From contig JAFZMH010000009.1 of NCBI GenBank assembly GCA_017553325.1, forward strand, positions 124,001-188,000: DNA of 64,000 nt. The letters are read 5' to 3'. Both the position numbers and the translations under genes were made by a program. Positions within the stretch are counted from its first letter, which is position 1. Each line of letters starts with the position of its first letter. This DNA is from Clostridia bacterium. GTDB taxonomy: Bacteria > Bacillota > Clostridia > Christensenellales > CAG-917. This document shows positions 20,093 through 29,282 of this stretch, piece after piece. A model generated the notes under the pieces. It ran no database searches and was not told where the DNA came from. It worked only from the letters and a program-made list of their open reading frames with translations.

Positions 20093-21715
20093 ATGGAAGA
20101 CAAATCGAGAAACTTCATCGAGGAATTCATTGACGAAGATTTGGCGTCGGGCAAGGTGAACGAGATTATCACCCGTTTTCCGCCCGAACCCAACGGTTAT
20201 TTGCACATCGGGCACGCAAAGTCTCTGTGCATAAACTTCGGGATGAAGGAAGAATATCACGGCAAGTGCAACCTCCGTTTTGACGATACGAACCCCGTCA
20301 AAGAGGACGTTGAATATATGGAAAGCATTCAAGCCGACATCAAATGGCTCGGTTTTGAGTGGGACGCGGTGCTCTATGCAAGCGACTATTTCGGCAAGAT
20401 GTACGAGTGCGCGGTCAAACTCATCAAGGACGGCAAGGCGTACGTTTGCGACCTCTCCGCTGATGAAATCAGCGCAACGCGCGGAAGCTTCGGCGTCCCC
20501 GGGCAAGAGAGTCCGTACAGAAATCGCTCGGTTGAGGAGAATTTGAACCTTTTCGAGCGTATGAAGAACGGCGAGTTTGCCGACGGCGAAAAGGTGCTCC
20601 GCGCCAAAATCGATATGTCGTCTCCCAATATCAATATGAGAGACCCCGTCATCTACCGCATCTGCCACGCGACGCATCCGCATACGGGCGATAAGTGGTG
20701 CATCTACCCGATGTACGATTTTGCGCATCCGATCGAGGACGCTATCGAGGGCATTACGCACTCGCTCTGCACGCTCGAATTTGAAAACCATCGCCCTCTA
20801 TACGACTGGGTGACGGAAAACTGCGGTTTCGACCCGCGCCCGAGACAGATTGAATTTGCGCGTCTCAACCTTACGCACTCGGTTATGTCCAAACGCTTCT
20901 TGAAGCGTCTCGTGGACGAGGGTATCGTTTGGGGCTGGGACGACCCGAGACTCTCTACGCTTTCAGGCATAAGAGAGAGAGGGTATACGCCGGAAGCAAT
21001 CAAAGATTTCTGCTCCCGTATCGGCGTGAGCAAGGCGGACAGCGAAGTCGATATCTCTATGCTCGAACACTGCGTGCGAGAGGACTTGAACGCGCACGCG
21101 CAACGCGCTATGGTCGTCACCAAACCGCTCAAACTCATCGTGGACAACTATCCCGATGGCAAGAGTGAGGACGTTTATATCGAAAACAATCCTCAACGTG
21201 AGGACGCGGGTACGCACAAGACGACGTTCTCGAGAGAACTCTATATCGAGCGCGACGACTTTGCTCTCAACCCGCCGCCGAAGTATTTCCGCCTGAAACC
21301 CGACGGAATAGTCAGACTCAAAGGCGCGTATATCGTAAAGTACAACGGTTGCGAACTTGACGAGAACGGCGAGGTCAAAGCCGTGCACGTCGACTATCTC
21401 GAGGGCACGAAGTCGGGTGAAGAAGGCGCGAACATGAAGGTCAAGGGCACCATTCACTTTGTGAATGCCAACGACTGCGTGGACGTCACTCTCAATATGT
21501 TCGACTATCTAATTTTGGACGGCGACGGCGACTACATGGACAGACTCAACCCGAATTCCCTCACGGTTTTGAAGGGCAAGGCGGAGAGACTCGTCGCAGA
21601 CGCACCCGTCCATACGAGGTTCCAGTTCTTAAGAGAAGGCTACTTTATCAAGAGGAACGAACAGAACGAATTCAACAGCATCGTCGGTTTGAAAGACAGC
21701 TTTAAGATGTCATAA
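20093..21715 (+). CDS. glnS: Glutamine-tRNA ligase
   Basis: Class I synthetase that charges tRNA-Gln directly, 540 aa, normal length. HIGH motif in '[14 protein letters not shown]' (residues 38-41), '[10 protein letters not shown]' typical of GlnRS, and KMSKS-like 'VMSKR' near 265. The C-terminal two-barrel anticodon-binding domain is complete. Most Bacillota lack GlnRS and use GatCAB on Glu-tRNA-Gln; some clostridial lineages have acquired GlnRS. Shine-Dalgarno AAGGAA. Confidence 0.96.
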   Translation: MEDKSRNFIEEFIDEDLASGKVNEIITRFPPEPNGYLHIGHAKSLCINFGMKEEYHGKCNLRFDDTNPVKEDVEYMESIQADIKWLGFEWDAVLYASDYFGKMYECAVKLIKDGKAYVCDLSADEISATRGSFGVPGQESPYRNRSVEENLNLFERMKNGEFADGEKVLRAKIDMSSPNINMRDPVIYRICHATHPHTGDKWCIYPMYDFAHPIEDAIEGITHSLCTLEFENHRPLYDWVTENCGFDPRPRQIEFARLNLTHSVMSKRFLKRLVDEGIVWGWDDPRLSTLSGIRERGYTPEAIKDFCSRIGVSKADSEVDISMLEHCVREDLNAHAQRAMVVTKPLKLIVDNYPDGKSEDVYIENNPQREDAGTHKTTFSRELYIERDDFALNPPPKYFRLKPDGIVRLKGAYIVKYNGCELDENGEVKAVHVDYLEGTKSGEEGANMKVKGTIHFVNANDCVDVTLNMFDYLILDGDGDYMDRLNPNSLTVLKGKAERLVADAPVHTRFQFLREGYFIKRNEQNEFNSIVGLKDSFKMS

Positions 21716-21794
21716 AGGAAGAGCCAAGGCCGGAGCATAAGTATAAAACAAAATCAGTTGAGCAACGAAGAACAAAAAATTTGCAGGTATAACT

Positions 21795-22988
21795 ATGTTT
21801 GTATGTAAGATTTGCGGAAAGGAAGTAAAGAGTGGTCAAGCGTTCTGCCCGACTTGCGGAGCGGACGTCGTCGAAAACTACGAGACCGTTTGTCCCGCGT
21901 GCGGTTCAAAGAACAGCGCGGGTTCTCGCTATTGCGCCAAGTGCGGAGGCATACTCAACGTTTTGAGAAAGCCTGTTTGCGCCGTTTGCGGAGCAAAGAA
22001 TTTGCCGGGCGCGAAATTCTGCGTGTCCTGCGGTGCGCCGATTATCGCACACAGTGAGACGCACAGCGAAGCGGATATGCTCGACGCGAGACGCGCAAAG
22101 CATAAACTCGATTCTATGGCGCGCGAGCGTATGGCGGCGGTTGACAAGGAGATCGCCGAAAAACGCGCAAAGACGCAAGAGGAGAGAGAACAAGCTATGC
22201 TTGAGGTCGAGGACTACAAGAAGAAAACGCAGTCCGAACTCGACAAAAAGGCGAATATGCTAGAAGCCTACCGCGAGAAACTCAACGAACTCGGCTCCGA
22301 GGACGTCAGCATCTTGAAAAAGATGTCCGCCGCACTCAAAGATTATTCCGTCTACTATGCCGACCCGTATTCGCAAATCGACGAGGACGACATCGAGGGC
22401 GAAACTTACGTTTGCCCCGCCTGCGGAACGATAAATCCGATTACGGCGACCTCGTGCTCTCACTGCGGAAGAAATAAGGCGAGAGCGACTTTGTTGCTCG
22501 CGAAAGGCAAAATCAAGCAATCTCCGCCGATAAAGCGCAAACTCGAGATAATCAAAGCCCCAGAAGAGGACTTGACGGTGGAAAAGACGCCGACTCTTCA
22601 AGAATTTGAAGAGCGCTCTGATTACAGAGCCGACCAAAACGGCGCTCCAAGGAGAGCGGAACAAAAAAAGGACGCTCCCGAAAACTTCTCCGGACCGAGC
22701 CAAGGTTATCCGCTCTATCCGTACCCGCCTTACGGCTACCCGTACGGGTATCCCGCGCAAGGCGCGCCCGCCGGTTTCTACGGCGGACAGTCGGGAGACG
22801 GCTATCAAATGCCGCCAATCGTGCAACCGGTAGCGTTCGTGCCGTACGTCACGCAGGAACAACCGCTCATGCAGTATTCGCCGACGATTGAGGAAGAAAA
22901 GAAACCTCAACCCGTGCAACCGCAACCTACGGGAATGCAACCCATTCAACCGACACCAACTCAACCGCAAAAAAGGTCGAACAGATAA
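21795..22988 (+). CDS. Zinc-ribbon protein with coiled coil and Pro/Gln-rich tail
   Basis: 397-aa cytoplasmic protein of unknown role. Three zinc ribbons of CxxC...CxxC type lie at the N-terminus (Cys 4/7/18/21, 33/36/47/50, 62/65/76/79) and a fourth near 205-225 ('YVCPACGTINPI', 'CSHCGRN'). Between them is a charged helix/coiled coil (~95-165, 'AVDKEIAEKRAKTQEEREQA'). The tail is rich in Pro, Tyr, Gly and Gln ('YPYPPYGYPYGYPAQG') and holds 'PPIVQPVAFVPYVTQ', which resembles a segment of the membrane protein at 23805-24665. The next membrane gene starts 2 bp after its stop. Confidence 0.85.
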   Translation: MFVCKICGKEVKSGQAFCPTCGADVVENYETVCPACGSKNSAGSRYCAKCGGILNVLRKPVCAVCGAKNLPGAKFCVSCGAPIIAHSETHSEADMLDARRAKHKLDSMARERMAAVDKEIAEKRAKTQEEREQAMLEVEDYKKKTQSELDKKANMLEAYREKLNELGSEDVSILKKMSAALKDYSVYYADPYSQIDEDDIEGETYVCPACGTINPITATSCSHCGRNKARATLLLAKGKIKQSPPIKRKLEIIKAPEEDLTVEKTPTLQEFEERSDYRADQNGAPRRAEQKKDAPENFSGPSQGYPLYPYPPYGYPYGYPAQGAPAGFYGGQSGDGYQMPPIVQPVAFVPYVTQEQPLMQYSPTIEEEKKPQPVQPQPTGMQPIQPTPTQPQKRSNR

Positions 22989-22990
22989 CA

Positions 22991-23770
22991 ATGGCTGACG
23001 AAAGAAACAAAAACAAAAATCGTCTTGTCGACGACGCGGGCATACGCCTTGCGCCAACGCCGATAAGAAACAGTGATTATCACGTGTTGCCGTCAATAAG
23101 GCAGGAATTCGTGCTTGAACCGTCCCTTCAAATAGACGAACCGAAGGACGAACTTTCGCACGAGGTTTCGACGGCGGACGACTTCCAGCCCAAGGTCAAG
23201 GACAAGAGCAAAAAGTGGAAGAGACAAAAGCGCGGAAAGAACATCGTTTTCGGCGCGATTATGCTCGTCTTTTCAGTCATCGTCGTCTTGCCGTACATAC
23301 TTGCAGTCGCGGGGCAGAACGTCAATTTGCCAATCAAGTACGTTCCTCAGGAACTCAATGCGATCGGCAATTTGATTGAGGCTTTCAAAGCGTCGGCAGG
23401 CTATGGTTGGCAGGGGGCGGAACTCAAAACGATTTGGTTGCAAACCGTGCCGAGTTTGGTGCTCGTATTTGGGCTCGTTTTCCTGTTGTTCAACGTCATC
23501 AAGTCGTTTGCCGCGCTTCTCGGGGCGGTGCGTCCCGTCAAATATGCGACGAACGCGGTTATATATTTGGTGTGCGTGCTCACGGTCTTTGTGTTCTATC
23601 TCATCGGCGTGAATATGTTCGCCATCGAACAAATCAATATTATGGACGACTTTTTGCTCGCGTATTCAACGAGCGAGCTGTTTGCTCTCGTCGTCCTTGC
23701 AGTGGCAAATCTCATAGTCTCGGCACTGTGCACTTTGCTCAACAAAGATAAACTCGGTTATATAAGATAA
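22991..23770 (+). CDS. Membrane protein of unknown function (four TM helices)
   Basis: 259 aa. A long polar N-terminus (~1-85) ends in a Lys/Arg-rich stretch ('KSKKWKRQKRGKN'). About four TM helices follow: ~88-108 ('IVFGAIMLVFSVIVVLPYIL'), ~155-175, ~188-208 and ~225-250. The layout matches the next gene, so the two look like diverged paralogues. It is co-transcribed with the zinc-ribbon gene (2-bp gap). No catalytic motif seen. Confidence 0.8.
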   Translation: MADERNKNKNRLVDDAGIRLAPTPIRNSDYHVLPSIRQEFVLEPSLQIDEPKDELSHEVSTADDFQPKVKDKSKKWKRQKRGKNIVFGAIMLVFSVIVVLPYILAVAGQNVNLPIKYVPQELNAIGNLIEAFKASAGYGWQGAELKTIWLQTVPSLVLVFGLVFLLFNVIKSFAALLGAVRPVKYATNAVIYLVCVLTVFVFYLIGVNMFAIEQINIMDDFLLAYSTSELFALVVLAVANLIVSALCTLLNKDKLGYIR

Positions 23771-23804
23771 CCCCACCGCAAAGCCTTTTGGCATTGGAGG
23801 ACTT

Positions 23805-24665
23805 ATGTCAAAGAAAAAACGCAAACAAGAAGTGGTCTTGGAACCGGAGAGCAACGAATCCGTTGTTTTTGAAGAAGATCAACCGCTATTTGAAGCGGAA
23901 GCGTACGGTTCCATGCAACCCGAAGCGGGAAGCGACGTCACCGTCGTCAAGCAGATCGGTATCGGCGGTCCCGTTCCTATCGTCGCGCCGAAACATACGA
24001 CGATTCAACTTCAACCGATAATCGTGCCTCTCGCAGTCGTGCCGTATATGTCGCAGGACAGCGGTATACTTCGCACGGAAGGCAAACAGCAATCGTCTGC
24101 GGACGAATACTTCGAGGCAACCGATTTCTCGACTCCGCAGGAAGCGAGCAAGGCAAAGAGGACAAAGAAACTTCATCCGCGTCTTCTCGTGCTCGTATCG
24201 CTCATCTTGTCCGCGGTGCTCGTGTTGCCGTTTATTCTCGCGTATTTCTATAAGAGTATCGGTATGCTCCATTTCGACGGGGCGGATCATTTCAACGTCA
24301 TCGGCACGATAGCCTCTTGGGTGGAGTCGCAATCTGTCTCTACCGAAGACTTGATAAGAGACATATTGTTCATCGCGGCGTTTGCGTCCGTCGGAGTGAC
24401 TTTCGTCGTCGAACTCATCGCGCTTTTGGCGGGCAAATATCCGCGCGCGTTCAGCATAGTCTTTGCGGTGCTTGCGCTCGGGACTTCGCTCGGCGTGCTC
24501 ATTATGGACGTGGTGGACGGCAACTTCGTCGTCGGGGAGAGAGTCGCGCTCGTCGTATTCGTAGCGCTTGCGTGTTTGAGTCTGTTGCTTTCAATCATAT
24601 TCACGGTTGTTCTCAACCGTGCGGACGACAAGGCGGAAGGACAAAAGACCACCAGCGAGATTTAA
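23805..24665 (+). CDS. Membrane protein, paralogue of the upstream gene
   Basis: 286 aa with a polar N-terminus (~1-120) and four TM helices (~125-148 'LLVLVSLILSAVLVLPFIL', ~183-205, ~213-232, ~243-268). The first TM block resembles that of the upstream protein ('VLPYILAV' against 'VLPFILAY'). The N-terminal 'LQPIIVPLAVVPYMSQD' resembles a segment in the zinc-ribbon protein's tail, so the two may share a binding partner (inference). Shine-Dalgarno TGGAGG. A strong terminator follows. Confidence 0.8.
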   Translation: MSKKKRKQEVVLEPESNESVVFEEDQPLFEAEAYGSMQPEAGSDVTVVKQIGIGGPVPIVAPKHTTIQLQPIIVPLAVVPYMSQDSGILRTEGKQQSSADEYFEATDFSTPQEASKAKRTKKLHPRLLVLVSLILSAVLVLPFILAYFYKSIGMLHFDGADHFNVIGTIASWVESQSVSTEDLIRDILFIAAFASVGVTFVVELIALLAGKYPRAFSIVFAVLALGTSLGVLIMDVVDGNFVVGERVALVVFVALACLSLLLSIIFTVVLNRADDKAEGQKTTSEI

Positions 24666-24683
24666 AATATAATTCGACCATTC

Positions 24684-24711
24684 GCGGGTGCTTTATGCAC
24701 CCGCTTATTTT
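24684..24711 (+). terminator. Rho-independent terminator
   Basis: GCGGGTGC/GCACCCGC stem, loop TTTAT, then TTATTTT. Confidence 0.85.
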
Positions 24712-24785
24712 GTAAAGACAGCGCGGAGGAAACTCCCGTGTTGCACATATTAAAGTAGGCAGGGCAAACGCCTTGCAAGAAACAA

Positions 24786-25574
24786 ATGAGTTTAACCTTC
24801 GTATCACTCGCAAGCGGTAGCAAGGGAAACGCTACGCTAATTATATCGGACAATACGGCAATTCTCGTTGACGCGGGCATTTCGTATACGGCGATTGCCT
24901 CTGCGCTCAGAGAGTTCGGGTTGACGCCGTCGAGACTGGACGGGGTAGTAATAACGCACGAGCACGGGGACCATATACGCGCCGTGCAGAGAATTTCCGA
25001 AGATACGAAGATTTACGTGCATCCGCTCACCGCGCGCGCCATGTACGACAAGTACGGCAATTTCAAAAATTTGGCGCACGTCGACGACTTTGAAAACGGA
25101 TTTACGATTGGCGACATAAACGTCGAGCCTTTCAGGATACCGCACGACGCAGCCTATCCGCTCGCCTATTCCTTTGAATGCGGCGGCGCAAGATGCAGCG
25201 TGGCGACGGACATAGGAGTGCCGACGGTCGGCGTCCTCAAAAACATAAAGGACAGTTCGCTCGTCCTTCTTGAAGCAAATCACGACGTCGAGATGCTCAA
25301 AAACGGCAAATATCCGTATCCTTTGAAACAACGGATACTCTCCAACAACGGACATCTTTCCAACGATTCCGCGGCGAGAATAGTGCAGCTTTTAAATGAC
25401 GACAGGACGTCGAGAGTGAACAAAATCGTGCTTGGGCACATAAGCGAAAACAACAATACCGAGCAACTGGCTTTCAGCACTGTTGACGCTATGCTGAAAA
25501 GGTGCGAAAACACCGAAACGGAACTTTATATAGCGCATCAGTATAGAAGAAGTGAGGTTTTTGAAATAAAATGA
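24786..25574 (+). CDS. walJ: WalJ/YycJ-type metallo-beta-lactamase fold protein
   Basis: 262-aa MBL-fold hydrolase. The start 'LASGSKGNATLI' and the metal motif 'THEHGDHI' (~58-65) are typical; 'NHDVEML' and 'NNGHLSNDSAA' complete the YycJ pattern. In Bacillota WalJ is linked to coordination of cell division with replication. The usual partners walR/walK are not next to it; instead two CPBP proteases and rlmH follow, echoing the walJ-protease-rlmH order of Bacilli. The next gene overlaps by 4 bp. Confidence 0.9.
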   Translation: MSLTFVSLASGSKGNATLIISDNTAILVDAGISYTAIASALREFGLTPSRLDGVVITHEHGDHIRAVQRISEDTKIYVHPLTARAMYDKYGNFKNLAHVDDFENGFTIGDINVEPFRIPHDAAYPLAYSFECGGARCSVATDIGVPTVGVLKNIKDSSLVLLEANHDVEMLKNGKYPYPLKQRILSNNGHLSNDSAARIVQLLNDDRTSRVNKIVLGHISENNNTEQLAFSTVDAMLKRCENTETELYIAHQYRRSEVFEIK

Positions 25575-26656
25575 AGAAAACGATATACGCAAACGAAGGC
25601 TCGTCAATCTTTCTTATAGCGCTCTGCGTGAGCAATATTTTGGCAACGCTTTTGGTGTCGCTGGTGAGAGGGCTCGGCGATTTTGAGGGGATGAACATTA
25701 TGTCGTGGGTGACGTACGCGCTCATACAGATTATGTTTATCGTTTCCGCAATCGTCTATTCTGCCGTGAGAAAGTTAAACGTCCCCGCCGTCACGAGAAT
25801 GAACAAGGGGCTCAAGCCTTTGCAATACGTTCTCCTTCCGTTTATAGCGATTGCGACGATACTCGTCTTCCTTCCGCTTGCCAACGCATGGGCGGCGTTT
25901 TTGAACGTGATAAACTATCACGGCTCGGGAGTGGCTATGCCTGCGACGGACAAGGTTTGGGTGTATTTTTTGGCGCTCTTCATTATGGCGGTCATGCCCG
26001 CTTTCGGAGAAGAGATACTTATGCGCGGGTTCGTGTTTCACGGTACGTCCACGAAGAGCGTGCTTTTTGGACTTTTACTGTCGTCCGCTCTGTTCAGCCT
26101 TATGCACGCCAACCCCGTGCAGACCGTACATCAATTCGGACTCGGCTTCGTGCTCGCGGTTGTGGTGGCGTCGTCGGGGAGCATTTGGGGAGCGGTGCTG
26201 ATACACTTTTTCAACAACTTTATATCGCTCACCTTAACTACGTATCTCCCGCAAGTGGACGAATTGTACGTCCGGCTCGGCTACTATAATTGGCTCACGG
26301 GGGCGGGTAGCGTCGTCATTGGGTTTTTCCTGCTCGTCGTGTTGCTCTATTTGTTCTACCGCGCGGGCGAGAAAAAACAAGAAAGATTTAAGGTCGTGTC
26401 AAACGGCATAGAATACGAAAGTTTTACCATATACGCACAGGACGAAAACAAAAAAAAGAGCAATCTTTTCCTCGATACGTTGCGCTTCGTCGGTTCGGTG
26501 TTTACGAAACGCGGTTGGATGGCGATTCTCAACGCGCTCACTCGTTCAAACGGAATCGAAACGACGGGCAAGGAACAAAACGTGCTGGGAGTATGGCTCG
26601 CGCTCGGCGTCGTGGGCGTGTATTGGTTCGTCGCGTTTGTGCAAGGCTTGATTTGA
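25571..26656 (+). CDS. CPBP family intramembrane metalloprotease 1
   Basis: 361-aa polytopic membrane protein with the CPBP (Abi/CAAX-like) motifs: 'FGEEILMRGF' (EExxxR, ~140), 'FSLMHANPVQ' (FxxxH, ~177) and 'LIHFFNN' (HxxxN, ~213). About eight TM helices are predicted. These enzymes act as intramembrane proteases or in bacteriocin self-immunity; the substrate here is unknown. It overlaps walJ by 4 bp and is followed 11 bp later by a second CPBP gene. Confidence 0.9.
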   Translation: MKKTIYANEGSSIFLIALCVSNILATLLVSLVRGLGDFEGMNIMSWVTYALIQIMFIVSAIVYSAVRKLNVPAVTRMNKGLKPLQYVLLPFIAIATILVFLPLANAWAAFLNVINYHGSGVAMPATDKVWVYFLALFIMAVMPAFGEEILMRGFVFHGTSTKSVLFGLLLSSALFSLMHANPVQTVHQFGLGFVLAVVVASSGSIWGAVLIHFFNNFISLTLTTYLPQVDELYVRLGYYNWLTGAGSVVIGFFLLVVLLYLFYRAGEKKQERFKVVSNGIEYESFTIYAQDENKKKSNLFLDTLRFVGSVFTKRGWMAILNALTRSNGIETTGKEQNVLGVWLALGVVGVYWFVAFVQGLI

Positions 26657-26667
26657 CGGAGTGAAAT

Positions 26668-27882
26668 ATGTCCAACAAGAGATTCAAAGTCAGCATCATA
26701 TATTTCGTCGTGGTGATACTCACTCTCCTTATGAGGGTGGCGTCTGCGCTTGACATCTACTCTGCGCTCGGCATAGACGACGCCGACGCGTTTTGGAGTT
26801 GTATGGTGCAAATCGTCATCTTCGGCGTGGTGCCGTTCGTGATGTATCTCCTTATGGTTGCGGGGAGGGAGGAGAGGTTTTTGCCCTATTTCCCGCGTCG
26901 CAAGAAAAAAGAGAAAAAACAAGACGAACAACAAAGCGAACAGCAGGACGAGATAGCGCGGATTTTTGAGGACCAAGACCTCGCGCCTGTCGTTCAAGAA
27001 CAAGATTTTCAAACCGTAGGTTTCGAAACCGAATTCGCCACACAAGAGGAAGCGAGCGAAGCGACGCCCGCGGACCTTATTTCGACAGAGCAAAAACCCG
27101 AGAGTAAAGCGGCAAAATTCGGCAAAAAACTCAAAGCGTTGTTCAAGGACTTCGGGTTCAAACGCGTGTCGTTTTCGGACTCGCTCCGCACGATTGTTCT
27201 TGCAGTCTGTATGGTTATCATCGGCACGGGTGTTTCGGTTGTATGGCAAACGGTGTTGTCCTTAATAGGGTATACGAGGGTTTCCTCGCACACGGACTAC
27301 GACAATCTCGTCATACTTTTCAAGGAATTGGCGCTCGTCGCCGTCCTCCCTGGACTCTTTGAGGAGTTTTCGCATAGGGGCTTACTCTATGCGGGCTACA
27401 AGGAGACGGGGTGGAAATTCGTGCTCATATCCTCAATGTTTTTCAGCCTTATGCACCAAAACATCGTGCAGACGGGTTATACGTTTGTGGACGGCGTGGC
27501 TATGGCGCTCGTTATGTACTACACGGGTTCGATATGGCCGGGAATGTTCATGCACTTTTTCAACAACTTTTGGTCGGTGCTTTTGGGCTACGTTGAGCAG
27601 AACGGCGGAGCGCTTGCGTTTATCAATACGATATACGACTGGTTGTTCTCGACCGTGCTCGGGCTGCTGGTGGGCATACTTGCCGTCCTCGTCGCAATCG
27701 CACTCGCAGTCATTATGCTCGTATTTATGCGAAGGGCGGCGGTAAAAAAAGGACGCATAGACTCTAAACCCTTCAAAAACACGATGGCGTACCCCGTGCT
27801 CGCAGAACTTATGTTTTGGCTGACTATCGCGGTGGGAGTTGCCGCCACTGCTTTCTCGTTCGTATGGGGTATGATTAGATGA
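26668..27882 (+). CDS. CPBP family intramembrane metalloprotease 2
   Basis: 404 aa, a paralogue of the preceding gene: 'LFEEFSHRGLLYAG' (EExxxR), 'FFSLMHQNIVQTG' (FxxxH) and 'FMHFFNNFWSV' (HxxxN). It differs by a long charged cytoplasmic insert (~70-150, 'KKKEKKQDEQQSEQQDEIA') between TM2 and TM3, absent from the first copy. Shine-Dalgarno CGGAG. Its stop overlaps the rlmH start by 4 bp. Confidence 0.9.
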   Translation: MSNKRFKVSIIYFVVVILTLLMRVASALDIYSALGIDDADAFWSCMVQIVIFGVVPFVMYLLMVAGREERFLPYFPRRKKKEKKQDEQQSEQQDEIARIFEDQDLAPVVQEQDFQTVGFETEFATQEEASEATPADLISTEQKPESKAAKFGKKLKALFKDFGFKRVSFSDSLRTIVLAVCMVIIGTGVSVVWQTVLSLIGYTRVSSHTDYDNLVILFKELALVAVLPGLFEEFSHRGLLYAGYKETGWKFVLISSMFFSLMHQNIVQTGYTFVDGVAMALVMYYTGSIWPGMFMHFFNNFWSVLLGYVEQNGGALAFINTIYDWLFSTVLGLLVGILAVLVAIALAVIMLVFMRRAAVKKGRIDSKPFKNTMAYPVLAELMFWLTIAVGVAATAFSFVWGMIR

Positions 27883-28337
27883 AGGTGAACGTCATTGCCA
27901 TAGGCAAAATAAAAGAAAAATATTTTTTGGACGCTATCTCGGAATATTCCAAGCGTCTTTCAAGATACGTGGACTTCAAGGTGATAGAACTCCCCGACGC
28001 TCCGCCGTCAAAAACTGCGGACGAGCAAAGGAAAATCGAGAGCGACGCGCTTATGTCCAAAGCCAAAGGCTTTGTCGTAGCCCTCGACCCGCGTGGGAAA
28101 GAACTTTCAAGCGAGGAGTTTGCCACTTTTATAGAGACTAAATGCACGGAGGGCGTCAGCGAGTTTTCTTTCCTAATCGGCGGAAGTCACGGGCACACCG
28201 AGGAACTTCGCACCAAGACGGATATGGTGTTGTCCTTTGGCAAACCCACCTTTCCGCATCAACTTTTTAGAGTGATGGTCGCAGAACAAGTTTATCGCGC
28301 ATTTTCCATTATAAATGGAACACCATACCATAAGTAA
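27879..28337 (+). CDS. rlmH: 23S rRNA (pseudouridine1915-N3)-methyltransferase
   Basis: SPOUT-class methyltransferase of 152 aa that methylates pseudouridine 1915 in helix 69 of 23S rRNA. Recognisable by 'VNVIAIGKIKEKYFLDAI' at the start, the SAM site 'FLIGGSHGH' (~104-112) and the end 'PHQLFRVMVAEQVYRAFSI' plus 'NGTPYHK'. It overlaps the CPBP gene by 4 bp. tadA starts 1 bp after its stop. Confidence 0.95.
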   Translation: MKVNVIAIGKIKEKYFLDAISEYSKRLSRYVDFKVIELPDAPPSKTADEQRKIESDALMSKAKGFVVALDPRGKELSSEEFATFIETKCTEGVSEFSFLIGGSHGHTEELRTKTDMVLSFGKPTFPHQLFRVMVAEQVYRAFSIINGTPYHK

Positions 28338-28338
28338 T

Positions 28339-28803
28339 ATGAAAGAAACAGGTGAGTATAAAGATGAATATATGACGCTTGCAATCGGTTTGGCGCAAGC
28401 GTCGGCAGAAGCGGACGAAGTGCCAGTGGGGGTTGTCGTTGTCAAGGACGACAAGGTCGTTGCAACGAGCGAAAACATGAAGGAAAGGCTGAACGACGCG
28501 ACTAAGCACGCCGAAATGGTTGCGCTCTCCCGCGCGACGGAAGCCGTGGGCAACTGGTGGCTTGAGAACTGCGACGTCTACGTCACTTTGGAGCCTTGCC
28601 CCATGTGCGCCGGCGCAATGATAAACTCCCGCATACGCGCGCTCTATTTTGGCGCATACGACGAAAAGACGGGGGCGGCAGGGAGCAAGGTAAATTTGTT
28701 GGAGAGCGGGCTCTTCAATCACGACATAGTCGTGAGCGGCGGTCATAGACAAGAGGAATGCTCGAAACTACTTTCCTCATTCTTTAAAAACAAGAGAAAA
28801 TAA
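28339..28803 (+). CDS. tadA: tRNA-specific adenosine deaminase
   Basis: Deaminates adenosine 34 of tRNA-Arg(ACG) to inosine. Zinc deaminase motifs: 'KHAEMVAL' (HAE, with catalytic Glu) and 'LEPCPMCAGAMIN' (PCxxC). From the ATG at 28339, one base after the rlmH stop, it has 154 aa, close to the family norm. The frame also offers ATGs at 28315 and 28372; neither has a better ribosome site, so the start is uncertain. A terminator follows. Confidence 0.93.
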   Translation: MKETGEYKDEYMTLAIGLAQASAEADEVPVGVVVVKDDKVVATSENMKERLNDATKHAEMVALSRATEAVGNWWLENCDVYVTLEPCPMCAGAMINSRIRALYFGAYDEKTGAAGSKVNLLESGLFNHDIVVSGGHRQEECSKLLSSFFKNKRK

Positions 28804-28820
28804 TGGTTTTGTGATAGAGT

Positions 28821-28844
28821 AAGCACCCAAAGGGTGCTTTTTTT
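28821..28844 (+). terminator. Rho-independent terminator after tadA
   Basis: AAGCACCC/GGGTGCTT stem with loop AAA and a T tract. Confidence 0.92.
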
Positions 28845-28886
28845 GTATAAAGAATAAAAATCGAACGAAGTCCGTGGCATAAAACT

Positions 28887-28916
28887 TTGCAATTCGCGGC
28901 GGGGCGGGTGTACACT
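28887..28916 (+). promoter_or_regulatory. Promoter of the 71-residue membrane protein gene
   Basis: TTGCAA (28887-28892), an 18-bp spacer, TACACT (28911-28916). An inverted repeat ACACT-CAT-AGTGT (28912-28924) overlaps the -10 box and may be an operator. Confidence 0.55.
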
Positions 28917-28978
28917 CATAGTGTCACAGAGGCAAGGAATAGGGTCTTCGAGGTCAAAATAAAACCAAGGAGGCTCTT

Positions 28979-29194
28979 ATGGACAAGAAAACGAAAAAAC
29001 TTATTGTGGTCATCGTAGCCTTGGTCATCTCGATTGTATGCGCCGTGCTCGGCGTATCTCTCGGGGTGCCGATTGAAACTCTCGTGCCGATTGGGACGGA
29101 AATCATCGACGGACTCTCCGTAGATGAGGACGCGCCCCAATTTGAGACGGAGTCTTTCTCCTTTGATATGCAGCCAGTTTACGCCACAATCTAA
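28979..29194 (+). CDS. 71-residue single-TM protein of unknown function
   Basis: Short protein with a Lys-rich start, one TM helix (~8-30, 'LIVVIVALVISIVCAVLGVS') and an acidic C-terminus ('DGLSVDEDAPQFETESFS'). The second segment 'LGVPIETLVPIG' is hydrophobic and may be membrane-associated. Excellent Shine-Dalgarno (AAGGAGG). It has its own promoter and terminator, so it is an independent transcription unit. The holin-like size is suggestive only; no lysis gene is nearby. Confidence 0.75.
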   Translation: MDKKTKKLIVVIVALVISIVCAVLGVSLGVPIETLVPIGTEIIDGLSVDEDAPQFETESFSFDMQPVYATI

Positions 29195-29241
29195 TCTCCC
29201 TCCACCCCTCAACGTCGCAACCCTCCACGCGCTCTGTGGCA

Positions 29242-29266
29242 GCGAGGCAATTTTGCCTCGCTTTTT
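29242..29266 (+). terminator. Rho-independent terminator
   Basis: GCGAGGCA/TGCCTCGC stem, 4-nt loop, TTTTT. Confidence 0.88.
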
Positions 29267-29282
29267 GCATATTATTTGAAGT

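Noticed and set aside
28979..29194. Holin of a prophage
   Set aside because: Size and single TM helix fit, but no endolysin, phage structural or integrase gene is nearby.
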